64,000 nt of DNA from Actinomycetota bacterium. GTDB lineage: Bacteria > Actinomycetota > Acidimicrobiia > IMCC26256 > VFJJ01. The stretch is from NCBI GenBank assembly GCA_009886115.1, contig VFJJ01000043.1:1-64000 (forward strand). Reading direction: 5' to 3'. How positions within the stretch are numbered: the stretch's first letter is position 1; each line of letters opens with the position of its first letter. A program made the position numbers and the translations under genes. Shown here piece by piece: positions 25,931 through 34,199 of this stretch. The notes under the pieces were generated by a model. That model did no database searches and had not been told where the DNA came from. It saw only the letters and a program-made list of their open reading frames with translations.

Positions 25931-26904
25931 CGGGGCTCGAACACGACGGGTGCGCCCCGCCGACCAGCCAGCCACGCGGCGGCGGTCATGGCCGTACGCC
26001 CCTCGGGCTGCACCTCGATCAGCTCGAGCATCCCGGCACCGGTGGCAACCGCCACCACCGGGCCGGACCCGACACCGGACCCGACGTCGAGCCCGTCGAG
26101 CACGGTGCCCGGGGCCGGACGTGCGACCTGCGCCGGACGGTCGTCGCCAGGCGCCGGCTGAGCGTCGTCGAGGGGACGGGCCCGCAGCACCTTGAGCCGC
26201 TTGCCGTCGACGATCGCGAACGCCCCCGGGCGAGGGTTCCCGGCCCGGACCACGCGGGCGAGCTGCCCGGCCGGTTCCGCGAAGTCGAGCCGGAACTCGC
26301 CGGGATCGAGCTTCTTGGCGTAGGTGGCCTCGCCCTCCTGGGGTCGCGGCCGGCGGGTCGGAACGGCGTCGAGATGCTCAACCAGCAACTGCACGCCGAG
26401 AGCGCCGAGGCGGGTGCGCAACTCGCCAGCGGTCTCGTCGGCGCCGATCAGGGTTCGAGCTTCGGCGAAGCACCCGCCGGTGTCGAGACCCTCCTCCATG
26501 GCCATCAGCCACACCCCGGTCTCGGCGTCGCCAGCCAGCACGGCGCGCTCGACGGGAGCCGCTCCCCGCCAGCGAGGCAGCAGCGAGAAGTGCACGTTGA
26601 CGAATCCGTGGCGGGTGGCAGCGAGCAGCGGTGGCGGGAGCAGCTGACCGAACGCCACGACCACACCGAGATCGAGGTCGAGGGCCCGCACCTCGTCGAC
26701 GATCTCGCCCGATTTCACCGGCGTGCGGACCACGAGCCCCCGTGCTTGGGCCGCCAACTTCACGGGTGACGGCTCGAGCGCGCCCCCGCGACCGCGACGG
26801 CGATCGGGCTGGGTGACCACGAGCACCACCTCGTGGCCGGCCTCGACGAGCACCTCGAGGGGCGCCACGGCGTCGATGGGTGTGCCGAGATAGACGATGC
26901 GCAC
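25927..26904 (-). CDS. fmt: Methionyl-tRNA formyltransferase
   Basis: Formylates initiator Met-tRNA using 10-formyl-THF. 325 residues: MRIVYLGTP start, the folate-binding loop NVHFSLLPRWRGAAPVERAVLAGD (family usually has SLLPRYRGAAPI), the catalytic Asp in EEGLDTGG, and a C-terminal OB-fold tRNA-binding domain that starts near GNPRPGAFAIVDGKRLKV. It is paired with the deformylase gene, as usual. Confidence 0.96.
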   Translation of the reverse strand: MRIVYLGTPIDAVAPLEVLVEAGHEVVLVVTQPDRRRGRGGALEPSPVKLAAQARGLVVRTPVKSGEIVDEVRALDLDLGVVVAFGQLLPPPLLAATRHGFVNVHFSLLPRWRGAAPVERAVLAGDAETGVWLMAMEEGLDTGGCFAEARTLIGADETAGELRTRLGALGVQLLVEHLDAVPTRRPRPQEGEATYAKKLDPGEFRLDFAEPAGQLARVVRAGNPRPGAFAIVDGKRLKVLRARPLDDAQPAPGDDRPAQVARPAPGTVLDGLDVGSGVGSGPVVAVATGAGMLELIEVQPEGRTAMTAAAWLAGRRGAPVVFEPR

Positions 26905-26931
26905 GCGTTCGGGCCGACCGGGCCGGAGCTC

Positions 26932-27504
26932 TCAGCCCAGCCCGAAAGCGGGCTTGGATGCAGCCTGAGTGACCGGCGCGCCCGGCGTGACGGGCGTGAC
27001 GGGCTCGATCTCAGCGGCGAGATCGGCCATGCGCCGCAGCTCCCGCATCACCTGCTTGCGCGTGTCGGGATCGAGGCGATCGAGCATCAGCACGCCGTCG
27101 AGGTGGTCGAGCTCGTGGAGCACCACCCGTCCGAAGAGGTCGTCGGCCTCGAAGTCGACGTCGTTGCCATCGAGGTTGCGGCCGGTCACATGCACCCGCT
27201 CGGCCCGCACGATCGGGATGTGCATCCCGGGGATCGACAGGCAGCCTTCTTCGAACTCGAGCTCGCCGTCGGTCTCGGCGATCACGGGGTTGACCATCAC
27301 CTCGGGACCGTCGCCGATGTCGTACACGAACAGCCGTTTCAAGATGCCGACCTGGGGCGCCGCCAAGCCCACGCCAGGGGCGTCGTACATGGTGACGAAC
27401 ATGTCGTCGCAGAGCCTGGCGATCTTGCCGTCGATCTCGGTGACCTCGGCCGCTCGTTGGCGCAGAACCGGATCGCCGAACGTCCGGATGGGGAGGAGGG
27501 CCAT
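26932..27504 (-). CDS. def: Peptide deformylase
   Basis: Removes the formyl group from new proteins. 190 residues with the three motifs: GVGLAAPQVG, EEGCLSIPG (metal Cys) and HELDHLDG (HExxH-type metal site). Residues after the third motif form an extra tail of about 45 residues rich in Pro, Val and Thr. Two ATG codons stand side by side (27507 and 27504); the second is taken because MALLPIRTFGDPVLR matches the usual start. No clear ribosome site precedes either. Confidence 0.95.
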   Translation of the reverse strand: MALLPIRTFGDPVLRQRAAEVTEIDGKIARLCDDMFVTMYDAPGVGLAAPQVGILKRLFVYDIGDGPEVMVNPVIAETDGELEFEEGCLSIPGMHIPIVRAERVHVTGRNLDGNDVDFEADDLFGRVVLHELDHLDGVLMLDRLDPDTRKQVMRELRRMADLAAEIEPVTPVTPGAPVTQAASKPAFGLG

Positions 27505-27572
27505 CATCCGAGGATACCTGACGCGCCCGACATCTCGGGAAGCCCCGGGCCCGCGACCGAGCCCCCCGCCTC

Positions 27573-29390
27573 TCACACGCGACGAGGGTCGACCTCGATG
27601 CGCACGGGGCTCGGAGCATGGGCCGTTCCGGCGATCTGCGCCAAGGCGTCGCAGAGCATCACAACCGTCGACGCCTTGACGAGGGCCCGGTGGCTGAGGC
27701 CCCGAGCCGCGGCCAGGGGCCCGAGCACCACGATCCCGGTGATGGCTTCGAGCACCGCCGCGCTCTGGGCGACCTCGGACGGTGATCCCCTGATCTCGGC
27801 CAGCGCCGAGAACGGCGGCACGTTGCTGATGAGACGCCGCTCACGTTCGGCCTCGACGGCCAGCGACGGGTTGGCGTGCACCACGGCACGCACCACGGGA
27901 TGATCAGGCATCCGGGTCTGGAGCAGGAGCCGACCTGGGCCGGGGCGCCCCCCGACGAGGCGGGCGGCTCGGGCCATCATCCACAGCGTCTGCTCAGCGG
28001 CCCGGAACCGGGGTGCCGCGAGCTCCTCGTCGAGATCGAGGAACGCCACCAGACCCACACCCCGACCGGCCCGATGGAGGGCCGCCTCGGTGCCGACGAT
28101 CACCGCGGCGTGCGCGATCGCGCTCGGGTCGACGGGTGCGTCGCCGGTGAGCTCGATCGTGGTGCTGCGAGGAACCAGCGCCGACAGTTCCTCGACGAGC
28201 CGCTTCACTCCCGGGCGCAGCAGGGCCATTCGGATGGAGCCGCACGCGCCGCAGACCCGGGGTCGACGGGTGCCGCACAGGGGGCACACGAGTTGCTCAC
28301 CGTCGTCGCGCAGCGCGCTCGCGCAGTGCTCGCACGTGACCAGCGCTCGGCACTGACCGCAGGCCAGCAGCCGCGCCCGACCCTTGCGGTTCAGGACGCA
28401 CACGACCCGACGACCGGCCTCGACGTGGGCCCGGAGCCCGTCGACCAGCGCCGGCGAGATCAGGCCCAGTCCCGGCGGCTCTTCGCGGCGGTCGGCCACC
28501 TCGACCACGGGCCATCCGGCGCGCTCGGCGTCGCGACCGGGCACCTCCAGCGTTCCGGCCGCCAAGGCCTCAAGCGTGAAGAGGGGCCCCATCGACACCA
28601 TCGGTACCCCGAGGCGACGGGCCCGTTCCCGAACCACGTCCCGGGCGTCCCAGCTGGGGGCGCGCTCCTCTTTGTGCGACTCGTCGGGATCGTCGAAGAG
28701 AACGACCAGCGCCAGGTCGGGGACGGGCGCCCACGCGGCGATCCGGCCGCCGACCACCACCACCCCACCTCGGCGTGCCGCCGTCCACGATGCTCGGCGC
28801 TCGGCGTCGCTCTGGTCGCTGCTCCAGAGCACGGCCCGGCGGCCCTGCCGGCTCAGCATCTCGACCAACCGTGCGGCCCTGCGGCTGTCGGGGTCGATGA
28901 CGATGGCCGAACCCTCGGTGCCGGCCCCCGACCCGTCGATCAGGTGCTCGTCGAGCAGCGCCGACAGGCGGGGCAGCCGATCGACGTTCGGCGCCGTACG
29001 GATCAGCCGCGGCCCCTCCCCCGTTCTTTGCGTCCAGGACCGTGCCTGGCGCAGTTCTGGACGCAAAGAAGGCTGGGGGACGAGCCCCGGAGGCGCAGCG
29101 GCACGGAAGAACGCGACCCGGGGGCCAGCCCAGCGCCAGGCGGCCCACGCCGTGAGATCGACGATCTCGGGCGGCGGCCCGTCGCCGAGCATCGCGACGA
29201 TCGGCCGCAGTCGAGCGGGCTCGACCCCGGGCTCCACGTCGACCTCGACGACCCACCCCCGAAGGCGCCGACCGTGCAGCGCGATCCTCACGAGAGCGCC
29301 GACGCGGACCTGCTCGACGAGCGAGGCCGGCACCAGGTAGTCGAAGACGCGATCGAGCGCCGGCACGTCGGGCAGAACCCGACAGACCAA
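27573..29390 (-). CDS. priA: PriA-like primosomal protein N', helicase motifs degenerate
   Basis: Replication restart protein family. The N-terminal DNA-binding part (LPDVPALDRVFDYLVPASL...VRIALHGRRLRGWV) and eight zinc-binding cysteines (CGQC, CEHC, CPLC, CGAC) are present. The Walker A motif is missing: the matching place reads DGSGAGTEGSAIV, and the DEAH box is FDDPDESH. Loss of the helicase motor is typical of actinobacterial PriA. A 17-base inverted repeat is inserted in frame near residues 107-122. Start uncertain: TTG at 29390 with AGGA upstream, or CTG at 29438 overlapping the metK stop. Confidence 0.9.
   Translation of the reverse strand: MVCRVLPDVPALDRVFDYLVPASLVEQVRVGALVRIALHGRRLRGWVVEVDVEPGVEPARLRPIVAMLGDGPPPEIVDLTAWAAWRWAGPRVAFFRAAAPPGLVPQPSLRPELRQARSWTQRTGEGPRLIRTAPNVDRLPRLSALLDEHLIDGSGAGTEGSAIVIDPDSRRAARLVEMLSRQGRRAVLWSSDQSDAERRASWTAARRGGVVVVGGRIAAWAPVPDLALVVLFDDPDESHKEERAPSWDARDVVRERARRLGVPMVSMGPLFTLEALAAGTLEVPGRDAERAGWPVVEVADRREEPPGLGLISPALVDGLRAHVEAGRRVVCVLNRKGRARLLACGQCRALVTCEHCASALRDDGEQLVCPLCGTRRPRVCGACGSIRMALLRPGVKRLVEELSALVPRSTTIELTGDAPVDPSAIAHAAVIVGTEAALHRAGRGVGLVAFLDLDEELAAPRFRAAEQTLWMMARAARLVGGRPGPGRLLLQTRMPDHPVVRAVVHANPSLAVEAERERRLISNVPPFSALAEIRGSPSEVAQSAAVLEAITGIVVLGPLAAARGLSHRALVKASTVVMLCDALAQIAGTAHAPSPVRIEVDPRRV
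29024..29070. repeat. Palindrome inside priA (element P3)
   Basis: Arms ttctttgcgtccaggac (29024-29040) and gttctggacgcaaagaa (29054-29070) are inverted repeats with one G-T difference, and outer tccccc / ggggga (29017-29022, 29075-29080) extend the stem. The flank cccctcccccg directly before the left arm matches that of the palindrome at 24506. It is read through in frame as part of PriA between two poorly conserved segments, which suggests an insertion tolerated by the protein. Confidence 0.8.
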
Positions 29391-29434
29391 CGCTCGATCC
29401 TGAACGGCAGACCCGTCGCCCGTGGGGACCTCGA

Positions 29435-30634
29435 TCAGGCCAAGGCTGCGGCAGCGTTTTGGAGGTCGGCTGCCTCGGCGTCGACCTGCTCCCACGTGAA
29501 CTCGGGTTCGGAGCGACCGAAATGACCGTAGGCCGCGGTCTTCTGGAAGATCGGTCGGCGCAGGTCAAGCCGCTTGATGAGCGCGGCGGGACGCAGGTCG
29601 AAGCGTTCCTGGATGAGCCCTTCGAGCTTGGCCGGATCGATCTGCGACGTTCCGAACGTCTCGACGAGGATAGAGACCGGCCGGGCCGTGCCGATCGCGT
29701 AGGCCACCTGCACCTCGCAGCGGCTGGCGATGCCGGCCGCGACCACGGCCTTGGCCACGTGCCGGGCCGCGTAGGCCGCGGAACGGTCGACCTTGGTGGG
29801 GTCTTTGCCCGAGAACGCGCCGCCGCCGTGGCGGGCGAAGCCGCCGTAGGTGTCGACGATGATCTTGCGCCCGGTGAGCCCGCAGTCGGCGTGCGGGCCG
29901 CCCTTCTCGAAGATGCCCGTCGGGTTGGCGAGCACACGGAAGTCGTCGTCGCGGAACCGCTCGGGGAGCACGGGACGGATCACGTGCTCGACGAGGTCGG
30001 GCTTGAGGACCTGGTCGACGTCGATGCCGGGACCGGTCTGGGTGGAGATCAGCACGGTGTCGAGCCGGACCGGGATGCCGTTCTCGTACACGACCGACAC
30101 CTGGGTCTTGCCGTCGGGACGCAGGTACGGAAGCACCTTCTGCTTACGTACCTCGGCGAGCCGCTCGGCCAGCCGGTGCGCGAGCCAGATCGGCATGGGC
30201 ATCAGGTCGGGCGTGTCGTCGGAGGCGTAGCCGAACATCATCCCCTGGTCGCCTGCGCCGGTGAGGTCGAAGTCGTCGCCACCACCCTCACGCAGCTCGA
30301 GGGCCCTGTTGACGCCCGCCGCGATGTCGGCCGACTGCGCGTCGATCGAGGTGAGCACGCCGCACGAATGCCCGTCGATCCCGTAGGCCGGGTCGTCGTA
30401 GCCGATCTTCAGCAGCGTGTCGCGGACGATCCGCGGGATGTCGACGTAGGCGTTGGTCGTGATCTCGCCCGCGACGACCACGAGACCCGTGGTGCACATC
30501 GTTTCGCACGCCACGCGGCCGTGGGGGTCGGCGCCGAGGATGGCGTCGAGCACACCGTCGCTGATCTGGTCGGCGACCTTGTCGGGATGGCCTTCGGTGA
30601 CCGACTCCGAGGTGAAGGTGAAACGCTGGCTCAC
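29435..30634 (-). CDS. metK: S-adenosylmethionine synthase
   Basis: Makes SAM from methionine and ATP. 399 residues with [17 protein letters not shown], the [12 protein letters not shown] signature and the P-loop-like [19 protein letters not shown]. The GTG at 30634 ([12 protein letters not shown]) has GAGG five bases upstream and is the family start; an in-frame start 51 bases upstream is less likely. I see no SAM riboswitch in the 123-base leader. SAM supply links it to the two methyltransferases in this window. Confidence 0.97.
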   Translation of the reverse strand: MSQRFTFTSESVTEGHPDKVADQISDGVLDAILGADPHGRVACETMCTTGLVVVAGEITTNAYVDIPRIVRDTLLKIGYDDPAYGIDGHSCGVLTSIDAQSADIAAGVNRALELREGGGDDFDLTGAGDQGMMFGYASDDTPDLMPMPIWLAHRLAERLAEVRKQKVLPYLRPDGKTQVSVVYENGIPVRLDTVLISTQTGPGIDVDQVLKPDLVEHVIRPVLPERFRDDDFRVLANPTGIFEKGGPHADCGLTGRKIIVDTYGGFARHGGGAFSGKDPTKVDRSAAYAARHVAKAVVAAGIASRCEVQVAYAIGTARPVSILVETFGTSQIDPAKLEGLIQERFDLRPAALIKRLDLRRPIFQKTAAYGHFGRSEPEFTWEQVDAEAADLQNAAAALA

Positions 30635-30757
30635 GAAAGCCTCGCTGGGGAAGGGGATGGACGGGTCGATGTCGGGGTGCAGCACGGGCGGCGCCCGGTG
30701 GGGCGGCTCGGCGCTGGCCCGCCATCAGGGACGGGATGTTATCGCCGCACACCTGAT

Positions 30758-32005
30758 TTATCGGCGTTCGTCGAGCGCGAGGTGCGCCCGAGCGTCGACG
30801 ACGAGGTCGTAGATCCGATCGGCCAGGGCCAGCTTGGACATGAGCGTCGTCTCCTCGACCCGTCCTGAGGGGTCGAGCAGGAGCGCCCGGTTGGTCTCGA
30901 CCTCGAAGCCGGCATCGGGTGCACTCACGTCATTGGCCACCATCAGGTCGACGTTCTTGCGCAACATCTTCTCGGTGGCGTGCCCTCGCACGTCGGTGGT
31001 CTCGGCAGCGAAGCCCACGAGGATCTGCCCGGGCCGCTTCGATGCGCCGAGCGCAGCCAGGATGTCGGGGGTCGGCTCGAGCACGACCCGAGGCGGGCCG
31101 CCCGCCTTCTTGATCTTCTGCTCGGCGACGGCGACGGGCCGGAAGTCGGCCACGGCCGCGGCCATCACCACGACGTCGACAGGGCCCATCCGCGCCATCA
31201 CGGCGTCGTGCATCTCCTGCGCCGACTCGACCTTCACCACCTCGGCTAGGGCGGGAACGGGCCGCTCCACCGTCGTGACGAGCACGACCCGAGCGCCTCG
31301 GTCGGCCGCCGCGTGCGCCAGCGCGTGGCCCATCTTCCCCGATGACCGGTTGCCGATGAAACGCACCGGGTCGATCGCCTCCCTGGTGCCGCCCGAGGTG
31401 ACGAGCACCGTGACACCCTCGAGGTCGCGACGGCCCGCGCGACTGCCGAGAATCGCCGCGATCGCCTCCACGATGCTCGCCGGTGAGGCCAGCCGACCGG
31501 CGCCCACGTCGCCTCCGGCGAGGCGGCCCTCTTCGGGCTCGACCACGTGCACACCCCGACGGCGCAGGGTGGCCAGGTTCTCCTGGACCGCGGGGTGCTC
31601 CCACATCTCGGTGTGCATCGCCGGGCACACAAGCACCGGCGCACGGGTCGCCAGGAGCGTCGCGCTCAGCAGGTCGTCGGAGATGCCGGCGGCGTACTTG
31701 CCAAGCAACTTGGCCGTCGCCGGAGCCACCACGACCAGATCGGCGGTCTGGCCGAGCCGCGTGTGCGGGATGGGCTCGGCGGTGTCGAACAGCGCCATCC
31801 GCACCGGCTCCGAGGCCAGCGCGGAGAAGGTGGTCGCACCCACGAAATGGAGGGCGTCAGCCGTGAGGACCGGCGCCACGTGCACGCCCGCGTCGACGAG
31901 TCGTCGACAGATCTCGACCGCCTTGTAGGCGGCGATACCGCCGCTGACACCGAGGACGACCCGGCGGCCGGCCAGCCGAGTGTCGCCGGCCGCGGACTCA
32001 CTCAT
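30758..32005 (-). CDS. coaBC: Bifunctional phosphopantothenoylcysteine decarboxylase / phosphopantothenate--cysteine ligase
   Basis: Two middle steps of coenzyme A synthesis. The N-terminal CoaC flavoprotein part has GVSGGIAAYKA, the catalytic His in PIPHTRLG and the PAMHTEMW substrate loop. The C-terminal CoaB part has VTSGGTREAIDPVRFIGNRSSGKMG, AAAVADFRP and the KIKK lysine motif that holds CTP-activated substrate. 415 residues, standard length. TAA stop, rare in this region. Follows rpoZ by 35 bases, as in mycobacteria (dfp). Confidence 0.96.
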   Translation of the reverse strand: MSESAAGDTRLAGRRVVLGVSGGIAAYKAVEICRRLVDAGVHVAPVLTADALHFVGATTFSALASEPVRMALFDTAEPIPHTRLGQTADLVVVAPATAKLLGKYAAGISDDLLSATLLATRAPVLVCPAMHTEMWEHPAVQENLATLRRRGVHVVEPEEGRLAGGDVGAGRLASPASIVEAIAAILGSRAGRRDLEGVTVLVTSGGTREAIDPVRFIGNRSSGKMGHALAHAAADRGARVVLVTTVERPVPALAEVVKVESAQEMHDAVMARMGPVDVVVMAAAVADFRPVAVAEQKIKKAGGPPRVVLEPTPDILAALGASKRPGQILVGFAAETTDVRGHATEKMLRKNVDLMVANDVSAPDAGFEVETNRALLLDPSGRVEETTLMSKLALADRIYDLVVDARAHLALDERR

Positions 32006-32040
32006 GGGAGCCGTGCCGGAGCCGGAGGGCCCGTCGCCGC

Positions 32041-32322
32041 TCAGGCAGCCGGCTCTTGGCTGCCCTCGGCGACCGCAACCGGACGCTCGAAGGTGATCTT
32101 GTGCGCCTGGATCTCTTCCAGCGCGATCGACAGCGGCTTGCGCGACACCGAGGTGACCTGAGGCGGGACGATCGAGCCGAGACCGTCGCCCAGCTGGTTG
32201 AAGTACGAGTTGATCTGGCGGGCCCGGCGAGCGCTCACCGTCACCAGCGTGAACTTGGCGTCGACGGTGGCGAGCAACTCCTCCAGCACCGGCTCCATCA
32301 ACGAGGCTCGACGGTCGACCAC
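32041..32322 (-). CDS. rpoZ: RNA polymerase omega subunit
   Basis: 93-residue subunit that helps assemble the beta' subunit. MEPVLEELLATVDAKFTLVTVSARRARQINSYF is the conserved opening, and KPLSIALEEIQAHKI the conserved end. The GTG at 32322 has a strong GGAGG site six bases upstream. It lies between gmk and coaBC, the usual actinobacterial order. Confidence 0.96.
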   Translation of the reverse strand: MVDRRASLMEPVLEELLATVDAKFTLVTVSARRARQINSYFNQLGDGLGSIVPPQVTSVSRKPLSIALEEIQAHKITFERPVAVAEGSQEPAA

Positions 32323-32391
32323 TCAGGTTCCTCCAGGGTCATGGCCGGGCGGTGCAGCACCGCTCCCAGCCGAGGCCGGCCGCGCTCTGAC

Positions 32392-32964
32392 TCAGGTCCG
32401 GGCGCGGCGGTACCGCTCGACAATAGTCGCAACTTCGTCCACGGCCCGATCGAGGTCGTCATTGACGACGATGGCGTCGAATTCCCGCTCGGCGATGCGC
32501 TCCTCGTCGGCGGCACGGGCCAGGCGCCGATCGATGTCGGCCGGGTCGTCGCCCCGCAGACGCAGCCGGTCGTGTTGCACCTCGCGCGACGGCGGGCGCA
32601 GGAACACGAGCAGGGCCTCGGGGTATCGGCGCCGGATGGCCTGAGCTCCCTTGACGTCGACCTCGAGCACGACGTCGGCCCCGTCGGCCAGCTGACGTTC
32701 GACCCACGGTCGCGGGGTGCCCTTCAGATCGCCGAACACCTCGAACCATTCGACGAAGCCGTCGGCGGCGATGCGCCGACGGAACTCGGCATCGTCGATG
32801 AAGAAATAATCGCGGCCCTCGACCTCGTCGGGGCGGGGTGGCCGGGTCGTGGCCGACACGCTCACGCAGAGCGTGGGGTCATGCTCGAGAAGGCGCCGCA
32901 CCACCGTGCCCTTGCCGGTCCCCGAGGGGCCGGCGACCACGATCAGCACGGCGGAGGGCGCCAC
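32392..32964 (-). CDS. gmk: Guanylate kinase
   Basis: Phosphorylates GMP. 190 residues with P-loop GPSGTGKGT, the SVSATTRPPRPDEVEGRDYFFID GMP-binding segment and RLARAADEERIAEREFDAIVVND lid region. GTG start. It lies 29 bases after mihF. Confidence 0.97.
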   Translation of the reverse strand: MAPSAVLIVVAGPSGTGKGTVVRRLLEHDPTLCVSVSATTRPPRPDEVEGRDYFFIDDAEFRRRIAADGFVEWFEVFGDLKGTPRPWVERQLADGADVVLEVDVKGAQAIRRRYPEALLVFLRPPSREVQHDRLRLRGDDPADIDRRLARAADEERIAEREFDAIVVNDDLDRAVDEVATIVERYRRART

Positions 32965-32993
32965 TCGATACGGATTCCGCCGTTCGACGGGCC

Positions 32994-33317
32994 TCAGCCC
33001 TCGCCGCCGAAGCGGGCGAGCAGGGCGCGTCGCTGGTTCTGCCCGAGGCCCCGGACCCGCCGGGTGTCGCTGATCTCGAGCTCCTCCATGATGCGGCGGG
33101 CCTTGACCTTGCCCACGCCGGGCAGCGACTCGAGGACGGTCACCACCTTGATCTTGGCGACGACATCGTCGCCATCGGACCGGCCGAGCAGCTCGCTCAG
33201 GGTGATGGAACCCATCTTGAGCTTCTCCTTGAGCTCGGCACGGGCCCGACGGGCAGCCGCGGCCTTGTCGAGGGCAGCTTGGCGCTGCTCAGGGCTGAGC
33301 GTGGGCGGCAACGGCAT
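32994..33317 (-). CDS. mihF: Integration host factor, actinobacterial type (mIHF)
   Basis: Nucleoid-associated DNA-binding protein, unrelated in fold to the HU-like IHF. 107 residues: helical N-terminal part (AALDKAAAARRARAELKEKLKMGSITLSELL), then an H2TH/HhH-like DNA-binding domain with LESLPGVGKVKARRIMEELEI and RVRGLGQNQRRALL. The ATG at 33317 has a perfect GGAGGAAA site. Placed between pyrF and gmk exactly as in Mycobacterium. Confidence 0.96.
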   Translation of the reverse strand: MPLPPTLSPEQRQAALDKAAAARRARAELKEKLKMGSITLSELLGRSDGDDVVAKIKVVTVLESLPGVGKVKARRIMEELEISDTRRVRGLGQNQRRALLARFGGEG

Positions 33318-33361
33318 GGGTTTCCTCCGAGGGTTCGGTGCGGCCGGCAGGCCACACCTCC

Positions 33362-33397
33362 GTGAGATCGGTGAGATCGGTGAGATCGGTGAGATCA
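33362..33397. repeat. Nine-base tandem repeat in the mihF leader
   Basis: Unit gtgagatcg, four copies (last ends in a). It sits in the untranslated leader of the mihF transcript, between its -10 element and the ribosome site. Confidence 0.85.
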
Positions 33398-33442
33398 ATC
33401 TGCCATCGCGGGAGCGTGGTCTCGCGCCAGCACGGCGCCGCG

Positions 33443-33460
33443 AGTATACGCAGCGCTGCG
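33443..33460 (-). promoter_or_regulatory. mihF: Candidate mihF promoter
   Basis: A strong -10 hexamer TATACT (33448-33443 on the minus strand) is directly preceded by a 12-base perfect palindrome cgcagcgctgcg (33449-33460), a possible operator. No convincing -35 element is seen. Transcription would give a leader of about 120 bases containing the tandem repeat. Confidence 0.5.
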
Positions 33461-33482
33461 ACTTTGCCCGGTTCGGGCCCGG

Positions 33483-34199
33483 TCAGCACGGTGTGGTGCG
33501 AGCCTCGACGTCGGCGTGCACCGCGGCCGCGGCCCGGGCCGGATCGGGGGCGTGGGTCACCGTTCGCCCGATGACGAGCAGGCTCGCTCCCGCGGCGATG
33601 GCACTCGCTGGCGTGGCCACGCGGGCTTGGTCGTGCGCCTCGTCACCGGCGAGGCGGATGCCGGGCACGACCGTCGTGAGGCCGGGGGCGAGCCGGGCGA
33701 CGGCCGAGAGCTCGTGGGCGCTGCAGACCACGCCACCACAGCCGGCATCCATGGCCCAGCCGAGGCGGGACCCGAAGGCCGACGTGTCGACGTCGCTCGT
33801 GAGGACGGTGACGCCGAGCACGCAGCGATCGTCACCGAACCCATCGACCGCCGCCTCGAGCATGGCCACACCGCCGGCCGTGTGCACGGTGAGGTAGTCG
33901 GCGCCCACGTGGGCCGCCGCAGCGGCAGCCCGCCCGACGGTGGTGGGGATGTCGTGCAGCTTGAGGTCGAGGAACACCCTGAAACCCATGTCCTGCAAGG
34001 CGTGCACGGCCGTCGGACCAGCGGCCGTGAAGAGCTCGAGGCCCACCTTGGCGACGCCGAACCAGGGCTGCAGCGCGCCCGCCAAGGCGAGCGCCTCGTC
34101 GAGCGCGGTCACGTCGAGCACCAGCGCGAGGCGCTCGCTCGTGGTCGTGGTCGGTGTGGGCCTGGCCGGTGTGGGCCTGGCGGCCGAGGTGTCCGTCAT
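33483..34199 (-). CDS. pyrF: Orotidine-5'-phosphate decarboxylase
   Basis: Last step to UMP. 238 residues with the catalytic DLKLHDIPTTV (Asp-Lys-His-Asp) of the short, E. coli-like type, and GVTVLTSDVD and VPGIRLAGD segments. Mycobacterial PyrF is of a longer, different type, so this is a point of difference. ATG at 34199 overlaps the pyrD stop as ATGA. The N-terminal 20 residues include a 15-base direct repeat (34152-34181) coding Ala-Arg-Pro-Thr-Pro twice. Confidence 0.95.
   Translation of the reverse strand: MTDTSAARPTPARPTPTTTTSERLALVLDVTALDEALALAGALQPWFGVAKVGLELFTAAGPTAVHALQDMGFRVFLDLKLHDIPTTVGRAAAAAAHVGADYLTVHTAGGVAMLEAAVDGFGDDRCVLGVTVLTSDVDTSAFGSRLGWAMDAGCGGVVCSAHELSAVARLAPGLTTVVPGIRLAGDEAHDQARVATPASAIAAGASLLVIGRTVTHAPDPARAAAAVHADVEARTTPC

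Noticed and set aside
30635-30757. Possible SAM riboswitch before metK
   Set aside because: No conserved SAM-I/IV core helices could be recognised in the 123-base leader.
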